Assembly (NCBI GenBank): GCA_950097015.1
Contig: CATNEN010000034.1
Coordinates: 5,660,501 to 5,724,500, forward strand
DNA from: Macrostomum hystrix
Taxonomy: Eukaryota > Platyhelminthes > Macrostomidae
Reading direction: 5' to 3'
DNA: 64,000 nucleotides
Notes under the pieces: model-generated
What the model was told of the DNA's origin: nothing
The model's database searches: none
What the model saw: the letters and a program-made list of their open reading frames with translations, nothing else
Made by a program: the position numbers and the translations under genes
Shown here: in pieces, positions 12,553 to 25,830 of the stretch
Position numbering within the stretch: the stretch's first letter is position 1
How the letters are laid out: every line of letters starts with the position of its first letter

Positions 12553-13519
12553 TGTCCCTGTTAGTCTAATCGATCTCCCTGTCACTCGGTCTTCCCGTCA
12601 CTCGATCTCCCTGTCACTCATAATATCTAACATTTTCCTTATAACTATTTTCATAATTATTTCTAGGGGACTGCCTTGTGAAAAGTAACTTTAAATTTAT
12701 TTTTAAAGTTTAAAGTTTTTTCGGATTTTTTATAACAGGTCGTACACAAAGTGATTTCAAAACGCAGAAATAAATTAGTATTCTCGTATTATTAGTCAGC
12801 GGAACACATCAAACAAAACCAGATTGAAGCACATTTCCCGATGAGAAGCGTACAATGTGAGCACACAGCCACACACCGTGAGACTTCTTATCGAATTTGA
12901 GCACACGAACACTAGAGCCGGGGTCAGCTTTTATTACTTGGAACTGAAGCAGTTTAAGCAAGTTTAGCTCAATAAGAGCTAATAAAAACCTGGCCGAGAG
13001 ACGGAGCAACTGTGGGGTAACAATAACTCAGCTTTAAGCATGATTAGTCATTTCATTGGCGCGTGTGCTCTGCCTACTGACCCGAAGCAAAGCCGCCGAA
13101 GGAATGCGAATGGTAGCTAGTACTGGCATTATCCCTAGACATTTAGTCATAAAACTGTGCGAATAAATTCTTGCGGCTTGTGCGCATCTCGCTACTTAAA
13201 GTAGAGAACTGAACAATTTACCTATGCCGACTGGGGACTGTGGACAAGTCGGAATCATGTCAGAAGTTTGACACCGAAATGTACATGATTGATTGGCGAT
13301 TCACACTACGAGCGTTGGGATTCACGTTCAAGGAATATAGAAATTTCTCATTCTAGGAAAATGAGTTCATACTCTAGAAGTTGGAACACAAATTCCACGA
13401 ATTTAAATTCACAATATTAGAAATGGAGCGTGCATTCTATGAGTTTGGATTCACGTTATCGGAAACTGAATTCACATTCTAGAAACCGAGAGTCGGGCTT
13501 TGTATGTACATTCAAGAAA
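12553..13519. other. Intergenic; diverged relatives of the 20 bp satellite
   Basis: No gene seen. Between about 13310 and 13500 there are scattered, degenerate GATTCACGTT and ATTCACATTCTAGAAAC units that resemble the satellite at 4.9-8.2 kb. Confidence 0.5.
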
Positions 13520-13930
13520 TTGTGATTATTTTTCTAGGAATTGGGATATTTTATTCTAGGAATTAGTATTTTTACTCGAGAATTGGGGATTTTTTCTAGG
13601 AATGGGGATTCATTTTCTAGGAATCGTGCTTTTTTTCTAGGAATTGGGATACCTATTCTAAGAATTGTGATTTTTCTAGGAATTGGGATTTTCAGGAAGT
13701 GGGAATTTTACTTAAGAAATGGAGATTTTTTTCTTGGATTAGGGATTCATTTTCTAGGAATTGAGATTCCCGTTCTAAGAATTAGGATTTTTTGGAATCG
13801 GGATTTTTCTAGGAATTGTGACTTTTTTCTAGGAATTGGGATTTCTATTCTAAGAATTGGGATTTTATTTTAGGAATTGGGATTTTTTAGGAATTGTGAT
13901 TCTTTTTCTAGGAATCGGTATTCTTTTCTA
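13520..13930. repeat. Degenerate ~18 bp repeat (TTTTCTAGGAATTGGGAT)
   Basis: Irregular tandem copies, roughly 17-20 bp each, about 20 units. The open frame across it (13541-13873 plus) is a product of the repeat. Confidence 0.8.
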
Positions 13931-14515
13931 TTTGAATTACGAGCTAAAACATTTTTTCTTGAAATTGGAATTCCATCTTTGTAATTCAGATTTCATTACA
14001 GCTCGTAATTTCAGTGTTTTTTTAGTCTGACTTGGCCAATCGCTCAGCGCAGGCCAAAAGGGTGAAAAGTTTAGCTGGCCGATAAGGCGTGGGAATCGGC
14101 AGGCCTCGCCGCTCTGGGGAGAAAGCGTCGATGGGGAAAATTTTAACAGGCGTGAGAGGGCGCGTGCGGAATGAAAACCGGTAAATTCTGTCGCGTGCTC
14201 CCAATAAGGGATGTGAGAAGCTCGCCCCCTGTCTGTTCCGAGTGGGTCTGAGATGTGGAGGAGGCCGATCTCAAGCCACTTGTTCGTAACGATCTTCAAA
14301 CACTCAATCTGAGAAAGCTAAAGCAGGCGGCCAGGGACTCTGGGCGGTCGGCTTTTGTCTGCAAACTCCCTCAGCTGTGCGGTGCAGGAGACAATTCATG
14401 TCGGGTCAACAACAAGGCTTGTCCTTGCTGCTGTTGCCCCCGCTGCAACTCAGAAGACAATGGACAGTTGCGGGACTAAAGTGGAGTGTAGCTGAGGTAA
14501 TTTAAGAAATACGAA
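13931..14515. other. Intergenic, nothing supported
   Basis: Overlapping short ORFs on both strands without domains, signal peptides or splice-joined coding continuity. Confidence 0.4.
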
Positions 14516-14945
14516 TGGTAGTGGGTGAATGAGAGTGGGTGAATGGAAGTTGGTGAATGGGAGTGGGTGAATGGAAGTTGGTGGATGGGAGTGGGTGAAT
14601 GGAAGTTGGTGGATGGGAGTGGGTGAATGGAAGTTGGTGGATGGGAGTGGGTGAATGGGAGTGAGTGAATGGGAGTGGGTGAATGGGAGTGGGTGAATGG
14701 GAGTGGGTGAATGGGAGTGGGTGAATGGGAGTGGGTGAATGGGAGTGGGTGATGGGAGTGGGTGAATGGGAGTGAGGATGGGTGAATGGGAGTGGGTGAA
14801 TGGGAGTGGGTGAATGGGAGTGGGTGAATGGGAGTGGGTGAATGGGAGTGGGTGAATGGGAGTGGGTGAATGCGAGTGAGTGAATGGGAGTGGGTGAATG
14901 GGAGTTGGTGAATGGGAGTGGGTGAATGGGAGTGGGTGAACAGGA
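14516..14945. repeat. 14 bp minisatellite, about 30 copies
   Basis: Unit GAATGGGAGTGGGT, with variants carrying GGAAGTTGGT. G-rich on the plus strand. Confidence 0.9.
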
Positions 14946-17302
14946 GCGCCGATTGATCAATGAAAAAATGGCAGAGTGCGTGTGGGCCTGCTCCCTAGCA
15001 GTCCACTAAATATTTAGGCTAATTATAGATGCCACCCTGACGCAGCCGCCATATGCCAAAGGTGTACCGCCACATGTGTTTATCGGCTTAGAATCTCATG
15101 CTTTATTTTTGCTCAAGTCTTTGCTGGCAGCTCAGAGACAACAACAGCAACAGCAGCAGCAGCAGGGAGTAAGAAAAAAACAAAGAGAGTCGCTAATTAG
15201 GGCCCGAGAATGTTGCGGGACCCTGAGCGGAGGTGCACGTGGTCCGCTTTTTTAAGAGGCTGCCAGGCCAGGAGGAGGGGGATAAATTAAGCATGAGAGG
15301 ATCAGAAAAAGCGGTCTCCCGCGGAGCTGGCGGGCCGCGGATTCCAGCGGTTCCGCAGTGCTGAAAGCCAAAGAGGAGGATAGAGACAGGGACAGGGAGT
15401 TGGGGAGAGGAGGCAAAGATTCAGCTAAGAAGCCATGAGATTTGACGCAGCTGCGGTATCAACATCGGCTGCCATTTCAGCGAGACACTGCAGGACCTAC
15501 GCATCCCCTGCGGTGCCGACATGCGGGCCCTGAGGGCGGTGGCAAAAGAAGCAAAGAAGAAGATGGATTGAGAAAAAGCAACAAAATAGACAAGGCCTCC
15601 GTTTTATAATCCCTTCATCATTGATGGGTAAGAAGATAGTGTGGCAACGGACTCGGGACCTGGCATATAGGCTTCGATAGAATAATATAATCTAGTGAAT
15701 ATAAAGTGTCGCGATTCTGGTTTGCTCAACGAGCGAATCGGTTGCTAAGCGAATTGATGCAGAATCTGACTATTTAACTTTGTGTATTTGACGCCTGTTG
15801 TCAAATATACAACTGTTGCATATTTAACGCTGCTTTCTTTAATTTTTTTCAAACACAATTCAATTTAAAGTTGTCTTAGCCTAAAAAATTAAAGAGACAC
15901 AAATATTGCTAAGCAGTTTCTGTGCCAATGAATATTTTATTTCTAAAATGAGGAAGCGAATTCGTGTTTTTGTAAAAATCGCAACTGTATCGTTGCCGAG
16001 GTGAAAGATTCTTCCATGGGGGAATCATGAGTGAGAAATCGTTGCATGGTTTCGCATGCGGCCCGCAATGTATCCACAGGGCGCATTGTGAGCTCCAGAC
16101 TCAGGGGTGCTCACAGGAATTAATTGGCAAAATAGCCAATAATGAACTGCGAGCAAGTGCTCCAGTCTCCGCCTCCTCATGCTCAGCTTCCCAGACACAA
16201 GTTCTCACAAAAAACTGTTAAACTATTTAGGGCACCAAAGACGGGTAAAAAGGGGCAATTGTAACGAAAAAGTTGTCTGTTGTGCACTGGCACACTTGAG
16301 ACGTCCTGGTCACTGCGGGGGCCGACCCTTCACGGCACTCGCGGGCGTGCCGCCCTCTCTGTCCCCGTGAGTCAAGCGGACTATTCCCATAGACTATAGC
16401 TGAGTTCTGTGGCAGGTCCCCATTTATGACACAAAGTATCGAGTACGAGCTGTGTGGCATTGTATTCGAGCGTCACCGTTATATCCCGCCCGCCCACCTC
16501 ACCTACTCATCCTATTGTGTCCGCATGCAGTCTCCACGTTCTCGACCCACCGTAAGTGGCGTCACTCTCTCATCCCCATTGTCTCACCCTGGCGATCCCC
16601 TACTGCGCTAGCGCCCACAAAATTTTGAGTAGATTGAGCACGCCAGGGTCACATCCCTACAAGTGGCAGTGTTTGGTTCGGTGATTCCTCGCAGCCTGAC
16701 CGCCTGTGGATTCCGCTACGGCCAAGCCTGTGAAACTCATATTTGAGGTGTATGGGAGGATGATAATTAACTCCCATCTAGCTAACCGTAAAAAGGAAGC
16801 CACTGCCAGTTCCATGTTTCTGTTTCTTTTCAAAAGCTTTTCTAAAAAAATTATTGTAGCTTCTCTGCTCAATAGCTCGCTCAAACACTATAAAACACAC
16901 AGCACAATGAAAACGCTATAGTGACTATGAGTTATGATCACTCTAAACACGACCCAATACTCGAAAGTAGTGTGCAGCATAGCAACTAGCTTTTGGAAAG
17001 CCACGAAAATAATTGGCTGGTAAAACTTCAAAATTTTAGCAGCCATGCATGCAGTGACCATTTGTAAAAAATCGAACTCCATTGTTTGTTTCACGATGAG
17101 TATACCAAAATGCAGGTGCTCCGACAGGTGCAGACGCTGTTCACCGTTTCGCTTGGACTGCACTGCATCTACTTGGATATGTAATTAGTAATAGGTAGGT
17201 ATGAATGCACCGTAGCGATATTCAAGTCAATCAATTTCCAGCCCAAAGTGACATGTCTTGTTTATTAAAATTGATTAATTTAATTTAAAAAAACTGTTTT
17301 TA
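14946..17302. other. Intergenic, CAG run and GC-rich patches
   Basis: A short CAG/CAA run lies at about 15138-15166. Otherwise no gene could be supported on either strand; ORFs are short and lack coding bias. Confidence 0.5.
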
Positions 17303-17785
17303 GACAAGGGAGGATGAGATAGGAGAGGTGAGAAACGGGAGAGATGAAACTGGGGAGAGATGAGACACGTGATAGATGAGACAGGGTATAGTTGATACAG
17401 GGGAGAGATAAGACATAGGAGATATGAGACAGGGGAGAGATGAGACACGGGAGAGATGAGACAGGGGAGACATGAGACAGGGGAGAGATGAGACATAGGA
17501 GAGATGAGACAGGGGAGAGATGAGACATAGGAGATATGAGACATAGGAGAGATGAGACACGGGAGAGATTGAGAAACGGCAGAGATGAGACAAGGAGAGA
17601 TGAGACAGGAAGAGATGAGGCAGGGGAGAGATGAGACACGGGAGATATGAGACAGGGGATTGATGAGACAGGGGAGAGGTGAGACACGGGAGAAGTGAGA
17701 CTGGGGAGAGATGAGACACGGGAGAGATGAGACAGGGGAGAGATGAGACTGGGGAGAGATGAGACTGGGGAGAGATGAGACTGGG
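17303..17785. repeat. 16 bp minisatellite, about 30 copies (minus orientation)
   Basis: Unit GAGATGAGACAGGGGA with many point variants (ACACGG, ACATAG, ACTGGG). It is the reverse complement of the array at 48.2-49.1 kb. Three long overlapping minus ORFs here are repeat products. Confidence 0.9.
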
Positions 17786-18188
17786 GAGAGATGGGGCACG
17801 GCATTAGAGATTCGCATAGTGAAGAGTGAGATCTTACATGGAAGACCACATTTTAATAGCTGAGTCTGGGCGAGATCTGGGTGATGTCTATCATGTAGAG
17901 ACCCAAGAATCATAGTTAGCTCATCCACCTGAGATACCTGGGGGATAAACTCCAAGACTTACACGGCGTGAGATCTCACAGATATGCCTGTCAGCTATAC
18001 CTGCGTATAAATTGAATACGCCATGCGATCTGAGGTTCGATTCTTCAATATAAAAAGACATAAACAAACCAATTGATATTATCAGTTCACAGATGAAGCA
18101 TTAACTGCCAACGCCCTCGTAGATCTCATCTTGCAATGTCCTCTCCCACTCCCGGCCTCTTGCCGAAACTGGTTATTCCCACACGGCC

Positions 18189-18530
18189 AGCCAATAGGAG
18201 AGCCGGCTCCCAAATGCTGCCGGTGCCGGGGGAACTTTGCTCATTGGCCCCCCAAGCCCCGGCAAGCAACCCCACTGGCGTCGCCTGCCCCGGGCCCTGA
18301 TCCCCTGGCCTCCCGCGCGTGGCCTCCCCAACCAACCAACTCACTGGCGCACCTGCTGCGTTCCCAACATTTTCCCAGTCGCGTTGGCCTCATGCCCCAC
18401 TCTTCGGTTGGCGCCCCTAACCGTCTCAAAACACCACCAACCCCTCCGCTCCTCCCCGCTCCCTCTCTCGCTCTGAAAATCTCCCCTTTAAAAGGAGTCG
18501 GGGCCGTGCTCTGCTCGCTGCCACCAAGCA
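18189..18530 (+). promoter_or_regulatory. Putative core promoter of the NR2E receptor gene
   Basis: GC-rich region ahead of the first coding exon. Seen: CCAAT at 18191, inverted ATTGG at 18243, and a TATA-like CCTTTAAAAGG with core TTTAAAAG at 18487-18494, about 90 nt before the chosen ATG. No splice acceptor lies just before that ATG, unlike other genes here, which fits a conventional start. Inference from motifs only. Confidence 0.4.
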
Positions 18531-18583
18531 AGCCTGAGACTTCGACAATCCGCAATCAGCTAAACAGCCAATCAGCCTGCACC

Positions 18584-21500
18584 ATGCGACTCGGCTATCA
18601 AACTGCCGCCCGACGACATCCCGCGTCGGTGTCTGTGGAGAGCGTCGGAGAAGCGACGATGGGATCGCCGTCGGGCGAGTCGCTCCTGACGGGCATGGAC
18701 GGCGGCAGTATGCTCAAGACGCCTGGTGAGTTTGACTGCTCAAATCTCCGAGCCACTGTGGCTCGAGTCGCTTAGCATTCTTTGATTTGTGACATTTTTT
18801 GAGAGCGACCGACTGACTGCCAATGCCAATACGGTTATAACAAACTTCCTTCCGCTGCAAACTCCCCAAAAAATCAAAGTCGCGTCGCGTGTTCGATGGG
18901 AATTTGAACCCCTCAATAAATTTGTCCAAGAGATAATAGGCGTTGCGCTGTGCAAGGCGTGGCGCGTGTGCCTAGGTCTTTGTGCGCAATAGAAGCTCTT
19001 GACTCAGTGGAGCGGAGATAAAGACCGGCTACGCTAATATTCCCCATTCAATGCGGCACTGGCGCTGGGTATTAGAAGTTATTAACACGTCCTTCAATAC
19101 AACGCCTTGCACAAAGCAATGAAGCGTATCTATATAGTCAGCACACATGGGAGTGGCTGGGCAGTTCAATAAGCTAAATTGACAAGAAGCTTTCATATTA
19201 GCCTAATACGCCGATTTCACACCTACTGTGCGATAACAGATGTGCGGAGGTCGGGTTATCACTCATGCCTGACTGCGGATTCGCAGCACGACAGCTCAAC
19301 AGGTGTCTAGCACAGACTTCTGACCCAGAGGTCGGGAGTTCGCCTAGGGAAACTTTTTGTAGAAATTCGAGTGTTTGTGCGAACCCCAACGCGGACTGAA
19401 CAGTCCTTTAGAACAGCCGCGGCTGTACCGTGTCTGTCATCTCAACTTTTATTATACGCACTCTCAAAAAATGGATATCTAATTGTTTAACTTTTCCAGA
19501 CTCTCCGAATGTCCTCATCAACAACAACAGCATCCTTGGGAACGCGGGCGGCAACGCACCAACTGGAATCAGCGGCAGCAGCGGCGGTGGCGGCAAGAAG
19601 CTGGACGCCCTGTGCCTCGTGTGCGGCGATCGAGCCTCCGGGAAGCACTACGGCGTTCTCAGCTGCGACGGCTGTCGGGGCTTCTTCAAGCGGTCGGTGC
19701 GCCGCAGCCTTGAGTACTCCTGCAAGGAGTCCAACGCGTGTCCGGTTGACGTGAACCGAAGGAACCAGTGCCAGGCCTGTCGATACAAGAAATGCCTGCA
19801 GGTCAAGATGAACCGAGACGGTAAGCTCACAGCAAATCGAGATTTTCTCTCAGGTTTTATCGCGCGAACTCGAAGGACAAAGGCTGTGCAGTGTCACCCC
19901 ACCACCGCCTCGAAATCTGAGTTAGGTCGTTTGTGATTTCAGTTTTTTACCCCACCTCCACGGCCTTGCCTTGCCATGGCACCCCGCGACTTAATCTGCA
20001 ATGTTAACCCACTACAAACATGCTGTGGAATCAGAGAGGCAGAGACCACGCAGGGCGCATATTTTAATCGGGGTCGGGAGCCCGCTTGGCACCAATCTTT
20101 CCTGACTGTACCCTCCCCTAGCCGAGCCGCAGCGTAATCAAACTCGCAATCCCCGAACAAGAGAATCGAAAGAGCGGCCGTGGCGCCGACACCTCAGTGG
20201 CACCTGGCAGGTTCGCACAGGATCAGTCAGTGGGGCGGCTTTAGCTATAGCTATACTAGCACACGGCCTTTATCAGGCAATCCACCAGCTAGACCATGTC
20301 TGTCGCACTGACTGTGGCCTGCAGAGCACACTGCGACATGGGCTGAGCACGCGAAGTGGTCGCTGAGCAAACTGATCCATTAGTAAAGGGCTTGTGGGAT
20401 TTTATGGCAATCTCTGCAGTTTCTTATAGTTAAGCCTTCTGTGGGCAAGGAATGGGGAAATTCATTAGACATGCCGTGGATAAACATCACGGCCAACAGG
20501 AACAGCGTGCAGGTGCAGGGGATTAAGAGGCTGTTGAAAGGAATCCCAACCAACTTCCTAACTCCAAAGAGGCAAAATCCCGCCAATAAGATTGTGGGAT
20601 CTTTCAACACCAGCCCTGTGGATCCCATTTCAAATGTCTGCTGTTTGCTATAGCGCTGCTGTAACGGGAGATGAAGAGGCAAATAATCACTGCATGGGTG
20701 ATTTTTTTTCGATTTGTGTTGGCTGGAACCACGAGCCGCCGCGTGACCTACGGCACTTGGCCTGGTCTGGTATGCAACAGGCTTCACAACGCCACGCATC
20801 TCATGAGCTCATGAAATGCTCAGACACGCCTGATTGCCGCTACATGCGTCTATATGACTGGATGGTTGTGCCGCTGCAGATCACCCAGTTTTTGGTCATG
20901 CATGAATGTGTGTGTCTGGTGTGCTGTGTCTTGAGCTCGTCTCATTCGAAGTTTAAACTGTGTGAAGAGCTAAAATTCTGATGAAGGAGTATAGATTTAC
21001 TGTCAACAGAACGTGTTCCAATAGTTATCATTAGGTCTCAATTCGTCAGTTATCTATCTATTTAAGCATCAATGCAAATCGACACGCCTTATAGGGAGGC
21101 TTAGACCTACAATACGATTATCAAACAGTTTGCAATGTCCATATTGGATCGCAGGTGGCTCGCCGTGTCCCTCAGGCAGGTCAGCCCAGATAAGCATGTG
21201 TGTGATGCATGAAGGCTGTGTGTGTCTAATGTATCAGATAGATCACCAGCCTCTTCTACTAGTAGCAAACAATGAGAGTCGCCATTTCTGAGTAAACAGA
21301 CTTTTCCAAAGACATGTTTCCAATTCTTTATTAAATATGACGATAGGACACAATTTTCCCACGTGGTTCAAACTAGGAACCTCACACAAAGAATTGCATC
21401 TGACACAAACTGGTGATTAAGGCAGTCAGTTTGAAAGAAATAGACTATGTCGCATCCTTGGGCAGCTGCAGGCGGGCTTTTTGATTGGGCGCTGCCTAGC

Positions 21501-24500
21501 TGGGTAGTTGCCATGCGGTGTCTGCATGAGCTCTTGGAGCAGGCTAATTCAGTCCGCCCACAATGCCATCAGCAGCAGCAGGTCCCTAAGCCCACTTATC
21601 TCAGGATGCAGTGGGTAGGGTGGCCTGGAGTGCTCATCCCCCCAGTGACAAGCAGCGAGTCAAATGTTTGATTTTTTCACTGCAAGCCATTCAGAATGCA
21701 CTCAGGACTGGCAGTAAATACTCGCTGCCGCAGCCCGGTGTCCTTGTTTAAGAAGCTGCATTAAACAGGAGAGCGCTCGGCCCTTCGAGTACTGGGTGGG
21801 GGCGCTGCGTCAGTCAGTCAGTCAAAGTCAATTGCTGCCTGAGACGAGTATAGGAGAGGCATTGCATGGAGTGGCGCGTTACACAGATGCCCGGTGGCCA
21901 GCGCAGGGTCCCGCCCTGTCTTATAGAGGCCCCACTCGACAGCGAGTGATCGACACGGCCCTGTTCTCATCCTGTCACACTCCATCTATACTTTTCTGCT
22001 GCTTGGGGACAATTCAAGTGGGCTTTGGCTAACACGACCACCAGATCCGCCTATCCCTTAACAACCTAGTAACCGCCCAGCAACTAGAACTGCAGTGCTG
22101 AGAATGCAAAATTGTCACACAGTTGCAGCATTTAATGGGATTTGAATTTGAGGATTTCTATAGTGCGGACGATTCTATGGACTATGAAAGAGTTCAATGA
22201 AAGGTACTGTGAGATGTTTCGGCCGAAAAGCAGAATGAATTCCAAGCTATTTTTTCTTTTCAATATTCTCTCAAATATTCAGCTGATCCGGAATCGAACC
22301 CATTTCCCTTCCCGTAATTCCAGCTGTCCAGCACGAGCGCGCGCCCCGTTGCTACGGCTTATCCAAGCAGGACAGTCCGGACTCGCTGATTTTCACACCT
22401 AATCCAGCAGGTGCTGGCTCTGGCGGCTTCCGGCACATCAGCAGCGGCGGTGGCGGCGGCGGCGGTGGCGGAGCCCTGCCTCTTGGCATGAGCGGCGGTG
22501 GAAACATCTTCGAGGGCCTGTTTCCCGCTGCCTTCGGTGGCCTGGACCGGCAACGGTAGGGGGGGGGGTTGAAATCTTCGCGGGATCAATAAAGAATTAA
22601 TCGCATTCTTATCCATCCACCACTGCAGCAGCTGCGCACTAAATCTAAATCTTAGACGGGCAAAGAAAGAATCTACACTGAGAGTGTGAAAACAGATTAA
22701 CGATAGACTCCGTGAACAGGCTCAGGTTAGAGGGGCCAGTGGCCGATCAATCAGTGAAAAGCGCCAGCAATTAGCGGGACCTCGGATCATAAAAAATGAG
22801 CGCGGCAATTTGGCGCCAACAAGTACCTTCGCTTGCTTCAGCTTGCCTATGAAAACTGATTCAATTTGAGAGAAAGTTGCTTTTTTACCTAGTTAATCAG
22901 AGTGTCGCCAGATTCCATCCTGTGCTCCTAGAGGTGAGGGCCCTCGAAGGTCGTGGGAAAAATCGGCGCCAAGAGCCGCAATCGTGGAGCAGAAATTATG
23001 GGAAGAAATTTTAGCACGTCTCTCCTTCTCCCCAATGCGAATACGCAATGCTTAGCGGCGTGGCTCCGGGTTGGGATAAGATGCTCGCATTCTTGTTCCA
23101 GTGCGAGCTTCTTTGGGATCAAATATTTATAGCGGGAGCGCCGCTTCGCCTGACCACTCAGACCTCCGCATTGATTGACAGGACCAGAGAGATGAGTTTG
23201 TGCGCAATTGTGAAAGAAAAGCTAGGCCCAGACACTGAGCAATATCATCTCTTCGGCAGGCCCAGAATAACTCGAACAATTGCTAATTTCCCCCTTTCCA
23301 GACTCTCAGCGCTCTACCATCATCATCACGCCCAGCATCCGGGCTTTAACGCTGCAGCCGCAGCCGCAGCGGCTGCTGCTGCTGCAGCTGCCACAGCCTC
23401 AGGCAGAGGAAGCGGCATTGGAAACCGCTCCACGCCCGGAGCAACTCCGCCGCCACCTCCGCCGGCCCTGCCGCCGCACAGCCTCCTGACGCCGACTTCA
23501 ACTCCGTCAGCAGCGGGGCAGCACCAGCTACTGCCACTGGCTGGCCATCACCTGCTGTACGGTCAGGGGCCTTCGCAGCCGCCACCGCCCTACTTCCCGC
23601 TGCCGTTCCCGATGCCGCACCGTCTAGATCCAGCCTTCCTGCTGCATCACACTGCCGCCGCCGCAGCCGCCGCCGCCGCAGCCGCTGCCGCCGCATCCAG
23701 TGGCTGCAACTTCCCAACGGGTCTACCGACGCCGCCGTCGACTTTGCAGACACCGGTGCCAACCACAGCAACCAGTAGCGCTAGTGAGCGACGCCGTCGA
23801 TGCGACGATGACAGCAGCGTCGCTAACGGAGGTGGCAGCGAGAATCATCTGGACCTTCGCCTGCCGGCCAAACGATCAGACTCGTCTCCTCCAACCAAGC
23901 TGCCGAAAACTGAGGCCGCAGAGGAGCGCGCAGGAGACGCAGCCGCAGCCGGGAGCGTTGAGACAAGCTCACCACCCGTTCAGCCGCCTCCGCTGATGGA
24001 AGCCGACGGCTTGTCGGCCCGCCTGCTACAGATGAGCATCCGCTGGGCCCGCAGCCTTCCTGGCATGGCCTGCCTCAGCCAGCAGGATCAGCTGCGGCTG
24101 GTACGCCACGCCTGGCCTGAACTTCTGCTGCTGATGGCCTCCCAGTTCGCCCTGCCGGCTGATTGTGAGTGCTGCAGAATTTCGAATGCTTTTCGGGGTA
24201 GAAAATATGTGGCCTCTAGGTAATTAACGGGTTAGCAAATTTCCACCTGAAACGAGTTTTGCCGTTAGAGAATTTAGCACCTGGAGAAGTGGCTCCAGCT
24301 TGCTGAGCTCTGATGTCTGATGCGTTGTTATCGCCAAAAAGGACAGTCAATTGTGCTGCTGAGAGTCCCAGGCACTTAGCTAGAGAGACAGAGACACCGA
24401 TAATGCTAAGAGACGAGTGGCCAAGTTCGATTTGTGCCCGAGGCAAAAGCCATTAGACCGCTGCCGCAAGGTCCTTGTGTGTCCGAGTCACGGCATCTCG

Positions 24501-25640
24501 ACTCGGAGGCGACACCGGCAGGAGTGCGCGTTGATATTTTTCAGCCGAAGCCGCTGAAATCTCTCGTGCTGTCCCACGAGGAAGTCCTGGGAACCCGGCC
24601 AGATGAGCTGCATACCCCAAACAGCCCCGTCCTGACATCCATCTCCCCCCCCGCTTGTAATCCCCACCGTCACCTCTTCTACCCGACGCTATCTATCTTC
24701 GGCGTGTGAGTGAGGCGGGGTCGATGCGCCCGGTCTTGTTGTTCTCCAGTCGATTAGCTCAAGTGGCTCTACGCTTCACTGAGGCTGCCTGGCTGGGACT
24801 TGGCCGTGTTTTTTCTAATGTGCTTTTTTAAGAACAGTTTTCCGGAACAATTTTTAGGAAATCTAAACAGACTAATGACTCCTTTTGAATTTTTCTCCGA
24901 CAGACCTACTCAGCGAGCGCGGCCGTCAGCTGGCTGCGGAAGGCGGCGCCGAGCTGGCCAACACTCTACGAAATCTTCGCCGACTAGTTTGCCGCATCAG
25001 CGAGATGCAACTGGACCTGACGGAGTTCGCCCAGCTGCGGTCCGTGGCCCTCTACCAGACTGGTGAGCGAATGGGAGACTCAGGAACACGCATAGAATAC
25101 CATTTTAAGCTTTCACCTCTCGCACCAAGGTCCCTGAGCTCGGATCCGCGGTGAGGCCACTTTTATTTGGGGCGCAGCCGCGGAGAGAAGACTTTGGGGG
25201 CGGACTTGTGACGTGAAATTTACGACTTAAGGGCCAAATTCCAAGGCACACTGAGAGTACACAGCGTGATAATCGAAAACTCTGGGCAGATGCACACAGT
25301 TTTGTGTGAATGATATTTTTTTTCGAACCCCTCCCTCGACTATTTCCTAGACGCCAGCGATCTGTCGGCTCGAGATCAGCTGACCGTGGAGGCACACCAG
25401 AGCCAGGCCGTGGCCGCTCTGGAGGAACACGTCGTTTCCGGCCGACGCGGCAACCGCGCAGGCGGCAGCGGCCGTCTGGGCCGCATGTTCACATTGCTGC
25501 TGAGCATCAAGGCGCTGTCGAGGCCGGCTCTAGAGGAGCTATGCTTCCAGGATCGCCTGCCGTCCGGGCAGCGTCTGGAGAAGCTGCTGAGAGACTCCGC
25601 GTCACTGCCTCTGCTGCCGCTGGTGGGAGGCGGCGTCTGA
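18584..25640 (+). CDS. Nuclear receptor, NR2E group (tailless/PNR-like)
   Basis: Ligand-type transcription factor of 668 residues. Exons 18584-18725, 19500-19820, 22324-22555, 23302-24164, 24904-25062 and 25351-25640 join with matching phases at GT-AG borders. Residues 86-152 are the two-zinc DNA-binding domain (Cys 86, 89, 103, 106, 122, 128, 138, 141). The third exon supplies AVQHERAPR directly after it, the post-zinc-finger signature of tailless and dissatisfaction. Residues about 164-462 form a very long hinge with Gly, Pro, His and two poly-Ala runs (about 249-262 and 350-364). The ligand-binding domain (about 463-665) begins [18 protein letters not shown] and ends with a short LEKLLRDS helix, as in NR2E proteins. 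P-box is CDGCRG rather than CDGCSG. Known role of the family: neural and eye development. A second in-frame ATG lies further upstream in the promoter region; I prefer 18584 because of the TATA-like site. Confidence 0.9.
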
Positions 25641-25830
25641 AGCTGCTGACTGCCATCGAACTGGACCTGCGTACACACACATGCCCTTGATTATTTGATA
25701 CATTTCCAACCCATGCGATTTGCTGACACTTTTCTGTTTTTTACTGACACCATTTCCGTAATTTTTGTCACAACTCCGATTTTTCTTAAACGAGTGTCAC
25801 ATTGCAATTGTCAGACACTCCCTTACGTTA

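Noticed and set aside
22285-22305. Perfect Pol III B box on the minus strand (GGGTTCGATTCC) just before receptor exon 3
   Set aside because: No convincing A box or tRNA fold; probably a residue of an old SINE in the intron, too little to annotate.
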